A stretch of 22,598 nt of DNA from a bacterium (GTDB lineage: Bacteria > Latescibacterota > UBA2968 > GCA-2709665), in contig JAQCGA010000006.1 in assembly GCA_027619145.1 (NCBI GenBank), positions 1-22,598 of the forward strand. Reading direction: 5' to 3'. Shown here piece after piece: positions 9,601 to 16,921 of the stretch. Numbering within the stretch: the stretch's first letter is position 1; each line of letters begins with the position of its first letter. The notes under the pieces are model-generated. The model saw only the letters and a list, made by a program, of their open reading frames with translations. It had not been told where the DNA came from and did no database searches. The translations under genes were made by a program, and so were the position numbers.

Positions 9601-11932
9601 CGTGCAGGCCTATGGGGCGGGTCTGAAATCAGGCGCTGCACAGATTCAGGTTCGAGGTGAGGCCTTCTTTATCTATCCACCGATTTTGCATCTCACGGAA
9701 GGCGAGACCGCTACGTTAGAGATTCGGGACAAAAGCGGAAACCAGGTTACTGGAGACGTCTCTTACTTTTACGACTTGTTGAATTCAAGTGGCCGCTTCA
9801 TCAAAAAAGAACTGCCTCTCATATCCATTGCTCCAGATGGAAAAGTAACGGCGTTAAGAACCGAATTTTTCGGACCTCCTGATAAACGGAATGGCGAATT
9901 TTTCTATGCTGCAATTAACGGTCAGAGCGCAGCGAATGCCGTAAACGTTCGTGTTTTGTCTGCCGATTATGGCATCGGTCCTATGGTTGGGGAAATGGGT
10001 GAACACACGGCACTTTACTATCCGGAAAGCATCAACGGCGAGAACATTGCCGAAGATATGGCTCGCTTTGAGGTTCTGAAGGTGAACGAATATGCCTATC
10101 AGATTGCAAAAAACATGACGGGCAAAGAGCCGAATGGGGGCGAGAGACTTGAATTTAGTCCATCTCTGGGCGAAGCCGGAATAGGTGAAGCGCGGCCTGA
10201 AGATCGGTTGGCCGGTGTTTTTGGGGGTAGAGCAACCCTGGGTGTCTGGGTTGGGCAAAACGTGCGATCACAAACAGGTTCCTTCCTGCTTTCATCGGAA
10301 CTGGGGCCGGAGTGGTCCACGTATTATCACGAACTGGGACATTTTGTAACGGTGGGACCCCTCACCTTTCGGACCTTACCGGCCGGCCCGTTTGGCGAAG
10401 TATTCGCAAATATCCTGGGTCTTGAAGTCCTTTATCACTTATCGGCAGACCCCGAAAAATACCCACTTGGCCCGGAGGCAAAAGCATCCGTGGATGGTAA
10501 CCTTTCACGCCACCCCGAAGGCTTCAAGAGTTCGTTTCAGACCTGGCTGGACAACGGCGCAGATTTTGAACAGGTCCGCGGCATCAATATTACGGCCGAA
10601 TCCGATCACGACAGCCTGTCAGCATTGCCGGGAGATATAGACATTCTGACCGGTATGTATATGACACTCCGGGAGGAAAGCGGCGCGTCATTCGGCGATC
10701 GGTTCTTTGACGTGTTCAGAGATGAAAACTTCCACCATTTCCTGGATGTATCCGACCGTGTTGGCGCCAACCAATTTTGGGGTACGTCACGCGCATTAAC
10801 CGGTGGGCATACCTTCTGGGCGGCGATTCTGAGCGCCGCAGCCGGGCAGGATCTCTCGGCACGGTTCCGGGACACCTACCACTATCCCATCATCCAGGAT
10901 CTTTTTGACCAGACCTATGTAACGGCGATGAACATGCTGGACGGCCCGGGCGCCGGACAGACAGGCGAGCCGCAGCCTCCCTCACCGGACTTCGACGGCG
11001 ACGGCGAAGTCGGCTTCCGAGACTTTGTCCTCTTCGCCCAACGCTTCGGAACAAGAGAAGGTCAGGAGAATTTTGACGCCAAATTCGATCTGGATGCCAG
11101 CGGGGATGTGGGGTTTCGGGACTTTGTGATGTTTGCGCAGAGCTTCGGCAAGCCGGTTGGGAAGCGCGCGCTTTCCAAACGTGTCTCCGGACCGGGGATT
11201 AACCAAAAAGCGGTTCTCGTGTTCTCGCCCCGCTCAGGAGAGGCTGCCGGACCGGTTGAGGTGATTGTGAGTCTGTCCGATGTCACACAGGTCCAGGGTT
11301 ATTACCTCCAGCTGAACTATGACGACTCTGCCCTTGAATTGGTGAGCGCATCCACGAGCGGAAAAGCTTCACTGTTTGCCGACCATCTGCTGGACACCAA
11401 TCCGGAGGACAACAAAGACCATCCCGTACCTGTCGCCCTCCAGACAGAAGTGAAACCGGGTGAACTTCTTCTGGCGGACCACATGAAAGCGGGAAGTGAG
11501 GTTGCCGAAGCAGGCGATCTTCTCCGTCTTACCTTCAGGATACTGGACGAAACGGTCCCCGGCTGGGTGGAACTCAGCAACATCCTGGTCTCCGATCCCA
11601 CCGGGCGCATCAACGAACTGATGGGTATACGCACAGACCTCCGTGCTCTTCCTCTGGACTATGCTCTCGCACAGAACTACCCCAACCCATTCAACCCGGA
11701 AACAGCGATTCCCTACCAGCTTCCGGAGTCCGGGAAGGTCTCTCTGGTGATCTACAATACGCTGGGGCAACAGGTTCATGTCCTGATGAACGAGAGACAG
11801 GAGGCAGGATATTACCGTGCGGTTTGGGATGGCAAGGACAGACTTGGCAGACAGGTGGCCAGCGGGATCTACCTGGTGCGGATGCAAGCAGGGACGTTTA
11901 CGCAGGTGAGGAAGATGGTGTTGCTGAAGTGA
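3605..11932 (+). CDS. Giant exported multidomain protein: NHL propellers, Ig-like domains, HExxH metallopeptidase, dockerin, cohesin-like, sorting tag
   Basis: A 2775-residue secreted protein. Rough order: signal peptide 1-26 (after GHA); cohesin-like 27-160; Big_1-type Ig 169-265; beta-sandwich with GNPQDWIAL 272-362; linker of three DDTTDETPG units 365-391; NHL repeats 397-727; Gly/Asp linker 730-778; NHL repeats 799-1114; Ig 1116-1210; NHL repeats 1232-1919; Ig 1922-2017; Big_2-like 2018-2117; peptidase-like 2119-2445; dockerin 2462-2516; cohesin-like 2533-2679; FlgD/Por-type sorting tag 2686-2775. In the peptidase region HELGH (2242-2246) supplies two His ligands and the catalytic Glu. 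GEVFANI carries a Glu (2265) after 18 intervening residues, the HExxH-x(8-28)-E spacing of gluzincins such as M60-like peptidases. The M60 assignment is tentative. The substrate is unknown; host or matrix glycoproteins would fit. AAGGGG at 3589-3594 precedes the ATG. It probably shares an operon with its neighbours. Confidence 0.85.
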   Translation: MNPKAKHIAICLSLFLVIAGSIPGHAREAHITSATAAPGDSNIAVSLVVEDASGIAGGELSFSFSPDVLSLPSSDRVIKTSLTADFQLVVNIVSPGKVRIALAGNAAIPSGGGALLTVLFDVKPDQPNRTASIQGTGAFWDIEGERFDIPKQFGKGTFTVESPTSGQPDTVLWMSATPDGVLSSGSPATIRVQIMDLNGNLQSGDHTTVVSFTITSGQGSLSASEATASGGVATVTLTSNQPGSVTVRAATNGGQTRSLTVVFQDTAPSNDLLIAKTQKETYATNEEIIVEFSGLPGNPQDWIALAPVSANANSYGDWFYTEGAKEGAHTFKGLQPGEYEVRIYLNNTYNIEAQYAFTVLEDTGDDTTDETPGDDTTDETPGDDTTDGTPGNGTIIESGLIAGSGVKGYAGDGGPATDAQLDYPAAIAIDAGGNVYIAELGNKRVRKIDTSGRITTVAGNGEFLPNPNGGPATEATISSPAGLAVDNNGNLYIALTNLGQIAKVESQTGNMSVIAGKGFLQFSGDGGPASEAGLSNPYGLALDNRNNLYFAERHNNRIRKIDLSTGIISAVAGSGEPGTGGFSGDGGQATEAQLNQPVDVAVDAAGNVYIADWSNGRIRRVDPAGVIATVAGGGTKHPQNGLTATDINLGGPQYVVIDASGNLYVPWQAAILRVDPSGTVTIVAGASGQNDDFKSVSALGMDREDNLYASDSSYHIVKKFSAAELAAITPDGGSTDGTGGQPGDDQTDDGSGTGDQGGGTGGQPDDGGTTSPSTPLPGIGAAAPGSFFKSDGEARKPLIGIIEQIAGTGEQGYSGDGSPATGAMLNQPYGVAVDSAGNVYVVDLSNKRVRMIDTQGVITTVAGNGEYSPAATGQAATKAGLHNPSGIALDTNGDLYISVVPGSQGQILKIDAATGAIGPVAETPAGEASFGPNGLALDGEGGLYVADRNSHLVRKVDLGTGTMITVAGKAGGAGGYAGDGGPATDALLNWPKDVALDADGNLYIADSSNQRIRKVDTDGIITTVAGGGTKGLGDSKTHPPYVATDHRANATSVVVDSRGIVYTEASDAFGILAIFPNGKMALLDLGATPSNLDIGPDGALYAAMDNRVLRITPPALAFQLKTSSLAIKSDGVSSTTLRAELVDANTENPVNDSSIRVQFEIVEGMGTLSASDVAVDNGVAAVTLTSNTPGMLTVQAGGNGLDTQTVQIAVVERFHMEPGNGPLGTVVDRAAASLDPNVSLLIGGGVGDGGSALDAYLNRPSDLFYDRLNNLYIADELNHRVRRVDANTGEITTVAGRGTPGYSGDGGAATEAHLNRPSGIFIDGSGNLYIADKANNRVRMVDALGVITTVAGDGAQRVHGIGAYLEVGMSNADDELGRDYLGPFEEFRGIFFETADHIPATRAHLNGPSDIFVDAAGNLFIADTNNRRVRRVDAATGIITTVAGGGKTADGPTATDLFLGMIMDVFVDRSGDLYVAEFSKIRKVDLETGVHSVVANIPLGIARMTLDESGNIYVSRLIDISKWDAETDSVMSVAGGGYVLRGVLAGGGVWVDRNGSIISAEENRIQRTDADHTITRIAGKAVPETFTSETPIQPRRLLLAKDGTLYIADQQHNCVLKRDTHGAITVLLGGGDEHPEKPSLFTLPTSLNIGQPTGLAFDASGRLLVATTTYLFRQGGFTGFERIAGKVLGVGVNPNEGDQALDVFLNSIADVASDSRGNVFFFEGNTYTVWKLDPSGVITKFAGNGAYKSNLDGAEIGDGGQATDASLSNVSSLFVDAQDRLYIGDSNNRRVRRVDASGEITTVVGSSSTFSAIGDGWKATEARLSNPTDATIGEDGSLYIADSGNFSIRKVDPEGIIQTLAGPPPALTESSRSVGSDPFYSLAGFSDIVVELSDIQAIQQDAPGTLWVADGNRILQLTVPSRRIVLQFDRNIISTKEQETATLEARILKADGSLDTDDSVSELSVYIIQGAGTLAQTRLSVNNGVARTELRSNTPGVMAVQAYGAGLKSGAAQIQVRGEAFFIYPPILHLTEGETATLEIRDKSGNQVTGDVSYFYDLLNSSGRFIKKELPLISIAPDGKVTALRTEFFGPPDKRNGEFFYAAINGQSAANAVNVRVLSADYGIGPMVGEMGEHTALYYPESINGENIAEDMARFEVLKVNEYAYQIAKNMTGKEPNGGERLEFSPSLGEAGIGEARPEDRLAGVFGGRATLGVWVGQNVRSQTGSFLLSSELGPEWSTYYHELGHFVTVGPLTFRTLPAGPFGEVFANILGLEVLYHLSADPEKYPLGPEAKASVDGNLSRHPEGFKSSFQTWLDNGADFEQVRGINITAESDHDSLSALPGDIDILTGMYMTLREESGASFGDRFFDVFRDENFHHFLDVSDRVGANQFWGTSRALTGGHTFWAAILSAAAGQDLSARFRDTYHYPIIQDLFDQTYVTAMNMLDGPGAGQTGEPQPPSPDFDGDGEVGFRDFVLFAQRFGTREGQENFDAKFDLDASGDVGFRDFVMFAQSFGKPVGKRALSKRVSGPGINQKAVLVFSPRSGEAAGPVEVIVSLSDVTQVQGYYLQLNYDDSALELVSASTSGKASLFADHLLDTNPEDNKDHPVPVALQTEVKPGELLLADHMKAGSEVAEAGDLLRLTFRILDETVPGWVELSNILVSDPTGRINELMGIRTDLRALPLDYALAQNYPNPFNPETAIPYQLPESGKVSLVIYNTLGQQVHVLMNERQEAGYYRAVWDGKDRLGRQVASGIYLVRMQAGTFTQVRKMVLLK
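4697..4777 (+). repeat. In-frame 27-bp minisatellite (3 copies)
   Basis: Three tandem 27-bp units at 4697, 4724 and 4751 encode DDTTDETPG, DDTTDETPG and DDTTDGTPG. They form an acidic, Thr/Pro-rich linker between the beta-sandwich and the first NHL block of the giant protein. The copies differ at a few bases only, so recent slippage is likely and copy number may vary between strains. Confidence 0.85.
11672..11932 (+). repeat. Sorting-tag DNA repeat, copy 1
   Basis: The last 261 bp of the giant gene align without gaps to the last 261 bp of the beta-helix gene (14635-14895). The final 84 encoded residues agree at 76 positions by my count. A run of 38 bp (11886-11923) is identical to 14849-14886. 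The copies differ mostly at third codon positions before that run. The tag of the first gene (3310-3586) is only distantly similar. Confidence 0.8.
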
Positions 11933-12012
11933 GGTGGTGCATTTCTAAATCAGCCGGTCAAGAAAGTGTCTTGTCCAACGTTTGGGCAGTACCAAACAAC
12001 AGGGAGAGAACC

Positions 12013-14895
12013 ATGAAACCTGAAAAACCGGGAAGGTTGCTGCATTTGTCTCAACTCGCATTTCTGATTATCGGGATCACCTTCTCAGCTCACGTTTGGG
12101 CAGCCACATTTACCGTGACCGGCACGGCCGACAGCGGCGCTGGCTCCTTGAGACAGGCCATCCTGGATGCCAATGCAAACCCGGGCCTGGATACGATCGA
12201 TTTCAACATTTCCGGGGCGGGGCCCCATACGATCGCGCCGCTTTTCGCACTGCCCACGGTAACCGACCCGGTGGTGATCGATGGGACGACACAGCCGGGG
12301 TTTTCGGGTTCGCCAATCATTGAGCTGGACGGAAGCAGCGCGGGAACCAGCGCAAACGGCCTCCGCATCACCGCCGGGAGCAGTCTGGTGAAGGGCCTGG
12401 TGATCAATCGCTTTGGGGGAGACGGGATCCGGCTGGAGACGGCTGGAGGCAACCGGATCGAGGGCTGTTTCATTGGCACGAACCCGAACGGCACGGCCGC
12501 CCTGGGAAATCATTACGGCATACAGATTGTGGGCACACCGAATAACACGGTCGGCGGCACAGCGTCAGGCACGCGGAACGTGATTTCGGGCAACACCGGG
12601 CAGGGGATTCGTATCTCCGGGAATCCGGCGACCGGAAACGTGGTGGCGGGCAATTTTATTGGCACGGACGTGACGGGCACGGTCGCGCTGGGGAACGGGC
12701 ACTTTGGCGTGAGCATCCAGGATGCTGCAAACAATACCATTGGCGGGACGACGGCGGAGACCCGCAATCTCATTTCGGCCAATTTAAGTGGCATCGGCAT
12801 CGTAGGGATCACCGCGACGGGAAACGGGGTTCAAGGAAACTACATAGGCACGGATATTACGGGCACAGTCGACCTGGGTAACAATGGCAACGGTGTTGGA
12901 ATCGCTTCTCCGGACAACACGGTCGGTGGGACAGTGCCTGGATCGGGCAATCTCATTTCGGGAAACAATTTTGTGGGCCTGGTCATCGGAGGTGCCAATG
13001 CGATCGGGGTCGTGGTGCAGGGGAACCGCATCGGCACGAATGCCCTCGGCTCAGATGCGTTGGGGAACGGGCACGCAGGTATCCAGATCGCGGGGGCGCC
13101 CGGGAATACCATTGGCGGAACGACGGACGGGGCCCGCAATCTCATTTCGGGAAACAACAATGAAGGTATTCTCGTGACAGGTGCCGGCGCGCTGGGCAAC
13201 AATATTCTGGGTAATTTCATAGGCACAAACGCCGCCGGCGACGATGCATTGCCAAACCGAAGAGGGGTGCATCTTTCCGCTGCACCTGGAAATACTGTTG
13301 GTGGGACAACAGCTCAGGCTCGCAATCTCATTTCCGGGAACGGTGGAGAAGGCGTTCTTGTGTCCGGCGCGGGTGCAGCCGGGAACCAAATTCTGGGCAA
13401 TTTCATTGGCTCTGATGTAACGGGAACCGTTGTGCTCGGGAACAACCACCTCGGTGTGAGTATCCATTCCTCGGGAAACACGTTGGGTGGGCAATTACCC
13501 GGTGCTGGGAATCTGATCGCAGGCAGCAAGTTCAGTGGTATCGGTGTGTCCGGGACAGACAATGTGATTCAGGGAAACACGATTGGTACTGACGCTACCG
13601 GCACGGTTCTGCTCGGTAACGGGGATAGAGGCATTGGCATTAGCGGAGCGGGCAACACTGTTGGTGGGACGGCTGCTGGGGAGGGGAACGTTATTGCCCA
13701 CAACATCAGCGACGGCGTGCTGGTTGTCGGTGGAACGGGGAACCGAATCCAGGGGAACTCGATTCACAGCAATGGAGGACTGGGGATCGATCTGTTCGGG
13801 ATCAACGGCGTAAATCTCAACGATGCCGGCGATGCCGATACCGGGGGGAATGAACTGCAGAATTATCCGGTGTTGAACGCTGTGACGTCAAACAGCATTG
13901 CCGGCGATCTGAACAGCGCGCCCAACATGACATTCCGGATCGAGTTTTTCGCGAACGGCGTCGGTGACGCATCGGGCTTTGGTGAAGGGGAGACGTTCCT
14001 GGGGGCGGTGGACGTAACTACGGACGCGTCTGGAAACGCCAGTTTCAACGCGGCAGTATCTGTCGGCTCAGGTCAGTTCGTCACGGCCACGGCCACCGAT
14101 CCGGACAACAACACCTCGGAGTTTTCGGCGTGGTTCCAGGGCCCCACCAATCTACCGCCGAACTGCGCTGCTGCCGTGGCCAGTATCGAACAAATCTGGC
14201 CGCCCAACCACAAGATGACAGACATCGAGATCGTCGGAGTGACCGATCCCGACGGCGATCCTGTGACCATCACCATTCAGAAGATCACACAGGATGAGCC
14301 GGTAAACAGTCAGGGAGACGGGAACTCGGAGGCCGATGGCGCCGGGTTAGGCGCCTCAACCGCTCAGGTACGAGCCGAGCGGGCAGGCGGAGGCAATGGC
14401 CGGGTCTACGAGATCTTTTTTTTAGCCGACGATGGCAAGGGTGGTGAATGCCCTGGCAGCGTGACGGTGTGTGTGCCTCACGACAGGGGTAAGAAGGGCG
14501 GCATCTGCGTGGATGACGGACAGCTCTATGACTCGGTGACGGGGGATCCGCTTACGGCAGCGGCCAAGCCGGCGGTAGTGAATTCTGATGCGGAGCGCGC
14601 GCCGGAGGCTGAAAAATACGGGTTCGGCGTGGAGCAGAACTACCCCAACCCCTTCAACCCGGACACGGCCATCCCCTACCAGCTTCCCGAAGCCGGAGAA
14701 GTCTCACTGATCGTCTACAACACACTGGGACAGCAGGTGAAGGTCTTGATGAACGAACGGCAGGAAGCGGGGTATTACCGCGCCGTCTGGGACGGAAAGG
14801 ACAGACTGGGCAGACAGGTGGCGAGTGGGATCTACCTGGTGCGGTTGGAAGCAGGGACGTTTACGCAGGTGAGGAAGATGGTGTTGTTGAAATAG
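12013..14895 (+). CDS. Exported right-handed beta-helix protein with CSLREAI-like N-terminus and C-terminal sorting domain
   Basis: A 960-residue secreted protein. A signal peptide (1-30, after VWA) is followed by TFTVTGTADSGAGSLRQAIL, matching the CSLREAI-type start found on many parallel beta-helix proteins. Residues about 110-600 carry a repeat of about 62 residues, each with elements like GNFIGTD, LGNGHFGV, NTIGGT and RNLISGN, typical of Beta_helix/NosD-like solenoids. An Ig-like part follows (610-705), then a PPNHKM-type domain (715-825, WPPNHKMTDIEI) with cysteines. The tag with YPNPFNPDTAIPYQLP begins near 870 and ends KMVLLK. No catalytic residues of a pectate lyase were identified, so an adhesive, structural or carbohydrate-binding role is as likely as an enzyme. 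The frame is open upstream to 11824, inside the previous gene, but GGGAGAG at 12002-12008 and the signal peptide fix the start at 12013. It lies 80 nt after the giant gene. Confidence 0.85.
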   Translation: MKPEKPGRLLHLSQLAFLIIGITFSAHVWAATFTVTGTADSGAGSLRQAILDANANPGLDTIDFNISGAGPHTIAPLFALPTVTDPVVIDGTTQPGFSGSPIIELDGSSAGTSANGLRITAGSSLVKGLVINRFGGDGIRLETAGGNRIEGCFIGTNPNGTAALGNHYGIQIVGTPNNTVGGTASGTRNVISGNTGQGIRISGNPATGNVVAGNFIGTDVTGTVALGNGHFGVSIQDAANNTIGGTTAETRNLISANLSGIGIVGITATGNGVQGNYIGTDITGTVDLGNNGNGVGIASPDNTVGGTVPGSGNLISGNNFVGLVIGGANAIGVVVQGNRIGTNALGSDALGNGHAGIQIAGAPGNTIGGTTDGARNLISGNNNEGILVTGAGALGNNILGNFIGTNAAGDDALPNRRGVHLSAAPGNTVGGTTAQARNLISGNGGEGVLVSGAGAAGNQILGNFIGSDVTGTVVLGNNHLGVSIHSSGNTLGGQLPGAGNLIAGSKFSGIGVSGTDNVIQGNTIGTDATGTVLLGNGDRGIGISGAGNTVGGTAAGEGNVIAHNISDGVLVVGGTGNRIQGNSIHSNGGLGIDLFGINGVNLNDAGDADTGGNELQNYPVLNAVTSNSIAGDLNSAPNMTFRIEFFANGVGDASGFGEGETFLGAVDVTTDASGNASFNAAVSVGSGQFVTATATDPDNNTSEFSAWFQGPTNLPPNCAAAVASIEQIWPPNHKMTDIEIVGVTDPDGDPVTITIQKITQDEPVNSQGDGNSEADGAGLGASTAQVRAERAGGGNGRVYEIFFLADDGKGGECPGSVTVCVPHDRGKKGGICVDDGQLYDSVTGDPLTAAAKPAVVNSDAERAPEAEKYGFGVEQNYPNPFNPDTAIPYQLPEAGEVSLIVYNTLGQQVKVLMNERQEAGYYRAVWDGKDRLGRQVASGIYLVRLEAGTFTQVRKMVLLK
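12574..13700 (+). repeat. About seven 177-189-bp tandem repeats inside the beta-helix gene
   Basis: The anchor encoding (R/G)N(L/V)I(S/A) recurs at 12574, 12763, 12946, 13135, 13321, 13507 and 13684. The steps are 189, 183, 189, 186, 186 and 177 bp, all multiples of three. Several anchors share the same bases (caatctcatttcg). The middle units are the most alike and the outer ones have drifted, as expected for repeats that expand by recombination. Confidence 0.8.
14635..14895 (+). repeat. Sorting-tag DNA repeat, copy 2
   Basis: Gap-free partner of 11672-11932, encoding the C-terminal sorting domain of the beta-helix protein, with an identical 38-bp run at 14849-14886. The shared run covers almost the very 3' end of both genes, pointing to duplication or gene conversion of the tag as a module. 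Confidence 0.8.
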
Positions 14896-15011
14896 GGGGT
14901 GGAACACGGAAAACCACATACCGGCTGCCTCGATCCAGTTCTTGGCGAACTGCGTCTGCGACCCATAAAATGTATTCACGCTCTCCGCCAGTTTCGATGG
15001 CCGCCTCGCCC

Positions 15012-16757
15012 TCACCCCTCTTCAACCCCCCGCAGTTCCGCAATCGTCTTCCGGGCGTACACCACTCCCGGACCGTCCGAATAAGTCCGAATATAATTCT
15101 GAAGAAACTGAATCGCTTCCTCCACCCCCTGGGTCGCCTGAATTGAATAGGCCATATCCCGGTAAATCGGATAATACTCCGGACTCAAATTTCGGGCCTT
15201 CTCCAGCAGTTCCAGCGCTTTCGCGTGGTCTTTTTTTAAATAGGCAAAATACAAACCGTAATAATAATACCCTTCCCGATCGTCCGGGTACAACTCTGTA
15301 ATCAACCGGTAATTCTTTTCACATGCCTTGAGATCATTCTCAAACCAGGCCGTGTTCCCTTTAAAAATCAGTGACTCCTTGCTGATCCCCTTAAACCGGT
15401 CCCGAAACATCAGCGCCTTTTTGAAATACTGATCCGACGCCTCATTTTCCTTCGCCATCGAGTACGCACACGCAATCACAGAATACGCCAGCGCAAAACT
15501 GCTGTCAATCTCCGTTGCCCGGATCATCTCTTCAATCCCGGGATGGAAAACCCCGCTCTGAGATAGCTCAAATCCCTTGATAAAATGGGAGTACGCCTCC
15601 AGAGAATGGCTTGTCAACTCCCCCACGTGCACAATCTCGTGTTGCTTTTTTTGTTTGACCTCAAGCACATCCAGTAGCTTCAACTGGAACCGGTGGCACA
15701 ACGAATCCACCAGCGTCCCCAGAATCTGCTCCTCTGAACCCTCCTTTAACTGGAACGTCGAAATCAATCGATCTTTTTCCAGATCGTTTAGCTCCGCAGA
15801 TAGAAGAAAGCTGTTTCCAATTTTCCCAATCGACCCCGAAATCACAAATCGCCCGTTGGCCTCCCGGGCCACCGTCTCCACCAGACTCGGATCCTGGAGC
15901 AAATGCTTATCTTCAATCTCCAACGCTTTTTTCACCTTCATAATTTGTAGCGGACTCACCAATTGCACCGGTCCGAATTCGTAGAACCGCTGCACCACCG
16001 CATCCCCAATCACCTTCCCCACCTGCACACGCCCAAGCCGTTCATCCCCGGTTTGATCTCCAAAAGACACCACCGCCAGCGTGGGTCTTTCGGACGTCAT
16101 AGAAGGTTGCATGAAAAAGATCAGAGACAGAGCAGCCACCACAAGCACGGCTGCAACCGCCAGCGCCCTGCGGGAACCCCACTCGGATGTACTGGCCCGA
16201 GAGATGGTCGGAGGTTCTGCATTTGCCTCCTCTGCCCGCACCGGATCCCACAATACTTCGTATACTTGAATCGGCCGGTCAATATTCTTAAGCGCCCGGC
16301 TACCCAGATTCTTAAACGGGTAGTCCAGCTTCCCGTAAGCGATAGAAAACACATCCCCCGAAATAAAAATCTGTCCCCCACCAGCAACCGACTCAATCCG
16401 GCTGGCAATATTCACCCCATCCCCAAACACGTCGCTTTCTCGGTAAATCACATCCCCCACATGAATCCCAATCCGCACCTCCATCCGTTCACCGGTGGCC
16501 TTTTCATTTTCCTCTGCCAGATCCTTCTGGATATCCACCGCACAGTTGACCGCATCAAACACACTGCCAAAATCAGCCATAAATGCGTCGCCAATGGTCT
16601 TGATTACGTTTCCTTTGTGCGACTGAATCTGGGACGCCAGAATCCGGTTGTGCACCGACAACAATGCCAGTGCCTCCGTCTCATTTTCATGTACCTTCCG
16701 GCTATAGCCCACCATATCGGTGAACATAATGACTGACAACCTGCGGGCTTCTGCCAT
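15012..16757 (-). CDS. Membrane class III adenylate/guanylate cyclase with TolB-like and TPR region
   Basis: A 581-residue protein predicted to make a cyclic nucleotide in the cytoplasm. The cyclase domain (about 5-170) keeps metal-binding Asp14 (FTDMVGYS) and Asp57 (KTIGDAF), adenine-selecting Lys53 and Asp109 (SDVFG), and Asn116/Arg120 (VNIASRIE). This residue set favours ATP over GTP. A single membrane helix at 197-216 follows a basic stretch, placing the cyclase inside and the rest outside. Residues 225-350 (TLAVVSFGDQTGDERLG onward) resemble the TolB-like/FlgO-type fold often fused to such cyclases. Residues 385-580 look like TPR repeats (ALAYSVIACAYSMA, EGYYYYGLYFAYLKKDHAKAL). The external part probably senses a protein or envelope signal. 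AAGGAGA lies 7 nt before the ATG. It converges with the beta-helix gene across 116 nt. Confidence 0.88.
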   Translation of the reverse strand: MAEARRLSVIMFTDMVGYSRKVHENETEALALLSVHNRILASQIQSHKGNVIKTIGDAFMADFGSVFDAVNCAVDIQKDLAEENEKATGERMEVRIGIHVGDVIYRESDVFGDGVNIASRIESVAGGGQIFISGDVFSIAYGKLDYPFKNLGSRALKNIDRPIQVYEVLWDPVRAEEANAEPPTISRASTSEWGSRRALAVAAVLVVAALSLIFFMQPSMTSERPTLAVVSFGDQTGDERLGRVQVGKVIGDAVVQRFYEFGPVQLVSPLQIMKVKKALEIEDKHLLQDPSLVETVAREANGRFVISGSIGKIGNSFLLSAELNDLEKDRLISTFQLKEGSEEQILGTLVDSLCHRFQLKLLDVLEVKQKKQHEIVHVGELTSHSLEAYSHFIKGFELSQSGVFHPGIEEMIRATEIDSSFALAYSVIACAYSMAKENEASDQYFKKALMFRDRFKGISKESLIFKGNTAWFENDLKACEKNYRLITELYPDDREGYYYYGLYFAYLKKDHAKALELLEKARNLSPEYYPIYRDMAYSIQATQGVEEAIQFLQNYIRTYSDGPGVVYARKTIAELRGVEEG

Positions 16758-16863
16758 GGGTACTCTCCTTTTTCAACCGTTCTCTTCATCCCAACTTTCT
16801 CGGCCAAAGAACCATTCCAGATGGATCATGTCAAGCACTATTCAGGTTCACACCAATCGGAAC

Positions 16864-16897
16864 AAAAAAAGACTCCGGGTCATAAAACCCGGAGTCT
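16864..16897 (-). terminator. Rho-independent terminator after the flagellin-like gene
   Basis: Arms agactccgggt (16870-16880) and acccggagtct (16887-16897) pair over 11 bp around a 6-nt loop. On the minus strand the stem is followed by a T-run (A-run 16864-16870 on plus). It starts about 25 nt past the stop codon at 16922-16924, so it ends the flagellin-like transcript before the separate start of the cyclase gene. Confidence 0.85.
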
Positions 16898-16921
16898 CTC
16901 AACCAAAAACGCACTCCATAC

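Noticed and set aside
11824..12012. Upstream extension of the beta-helix gene frame
   Set aside because: It overlaps the end of the giant gene and would bury the signal peptide. The ATG at 12013 has a good ribosome site.
14905..15011. Minus-strand peptide SVNTFYGSQTQFAKNWIEAA in the gap after the cyclase gene
   Set aside because: It looks protein-like, but I do not recognise a family. The frame runs on into the antisense of the beta-helix gene and has no start signal, so it is not called.
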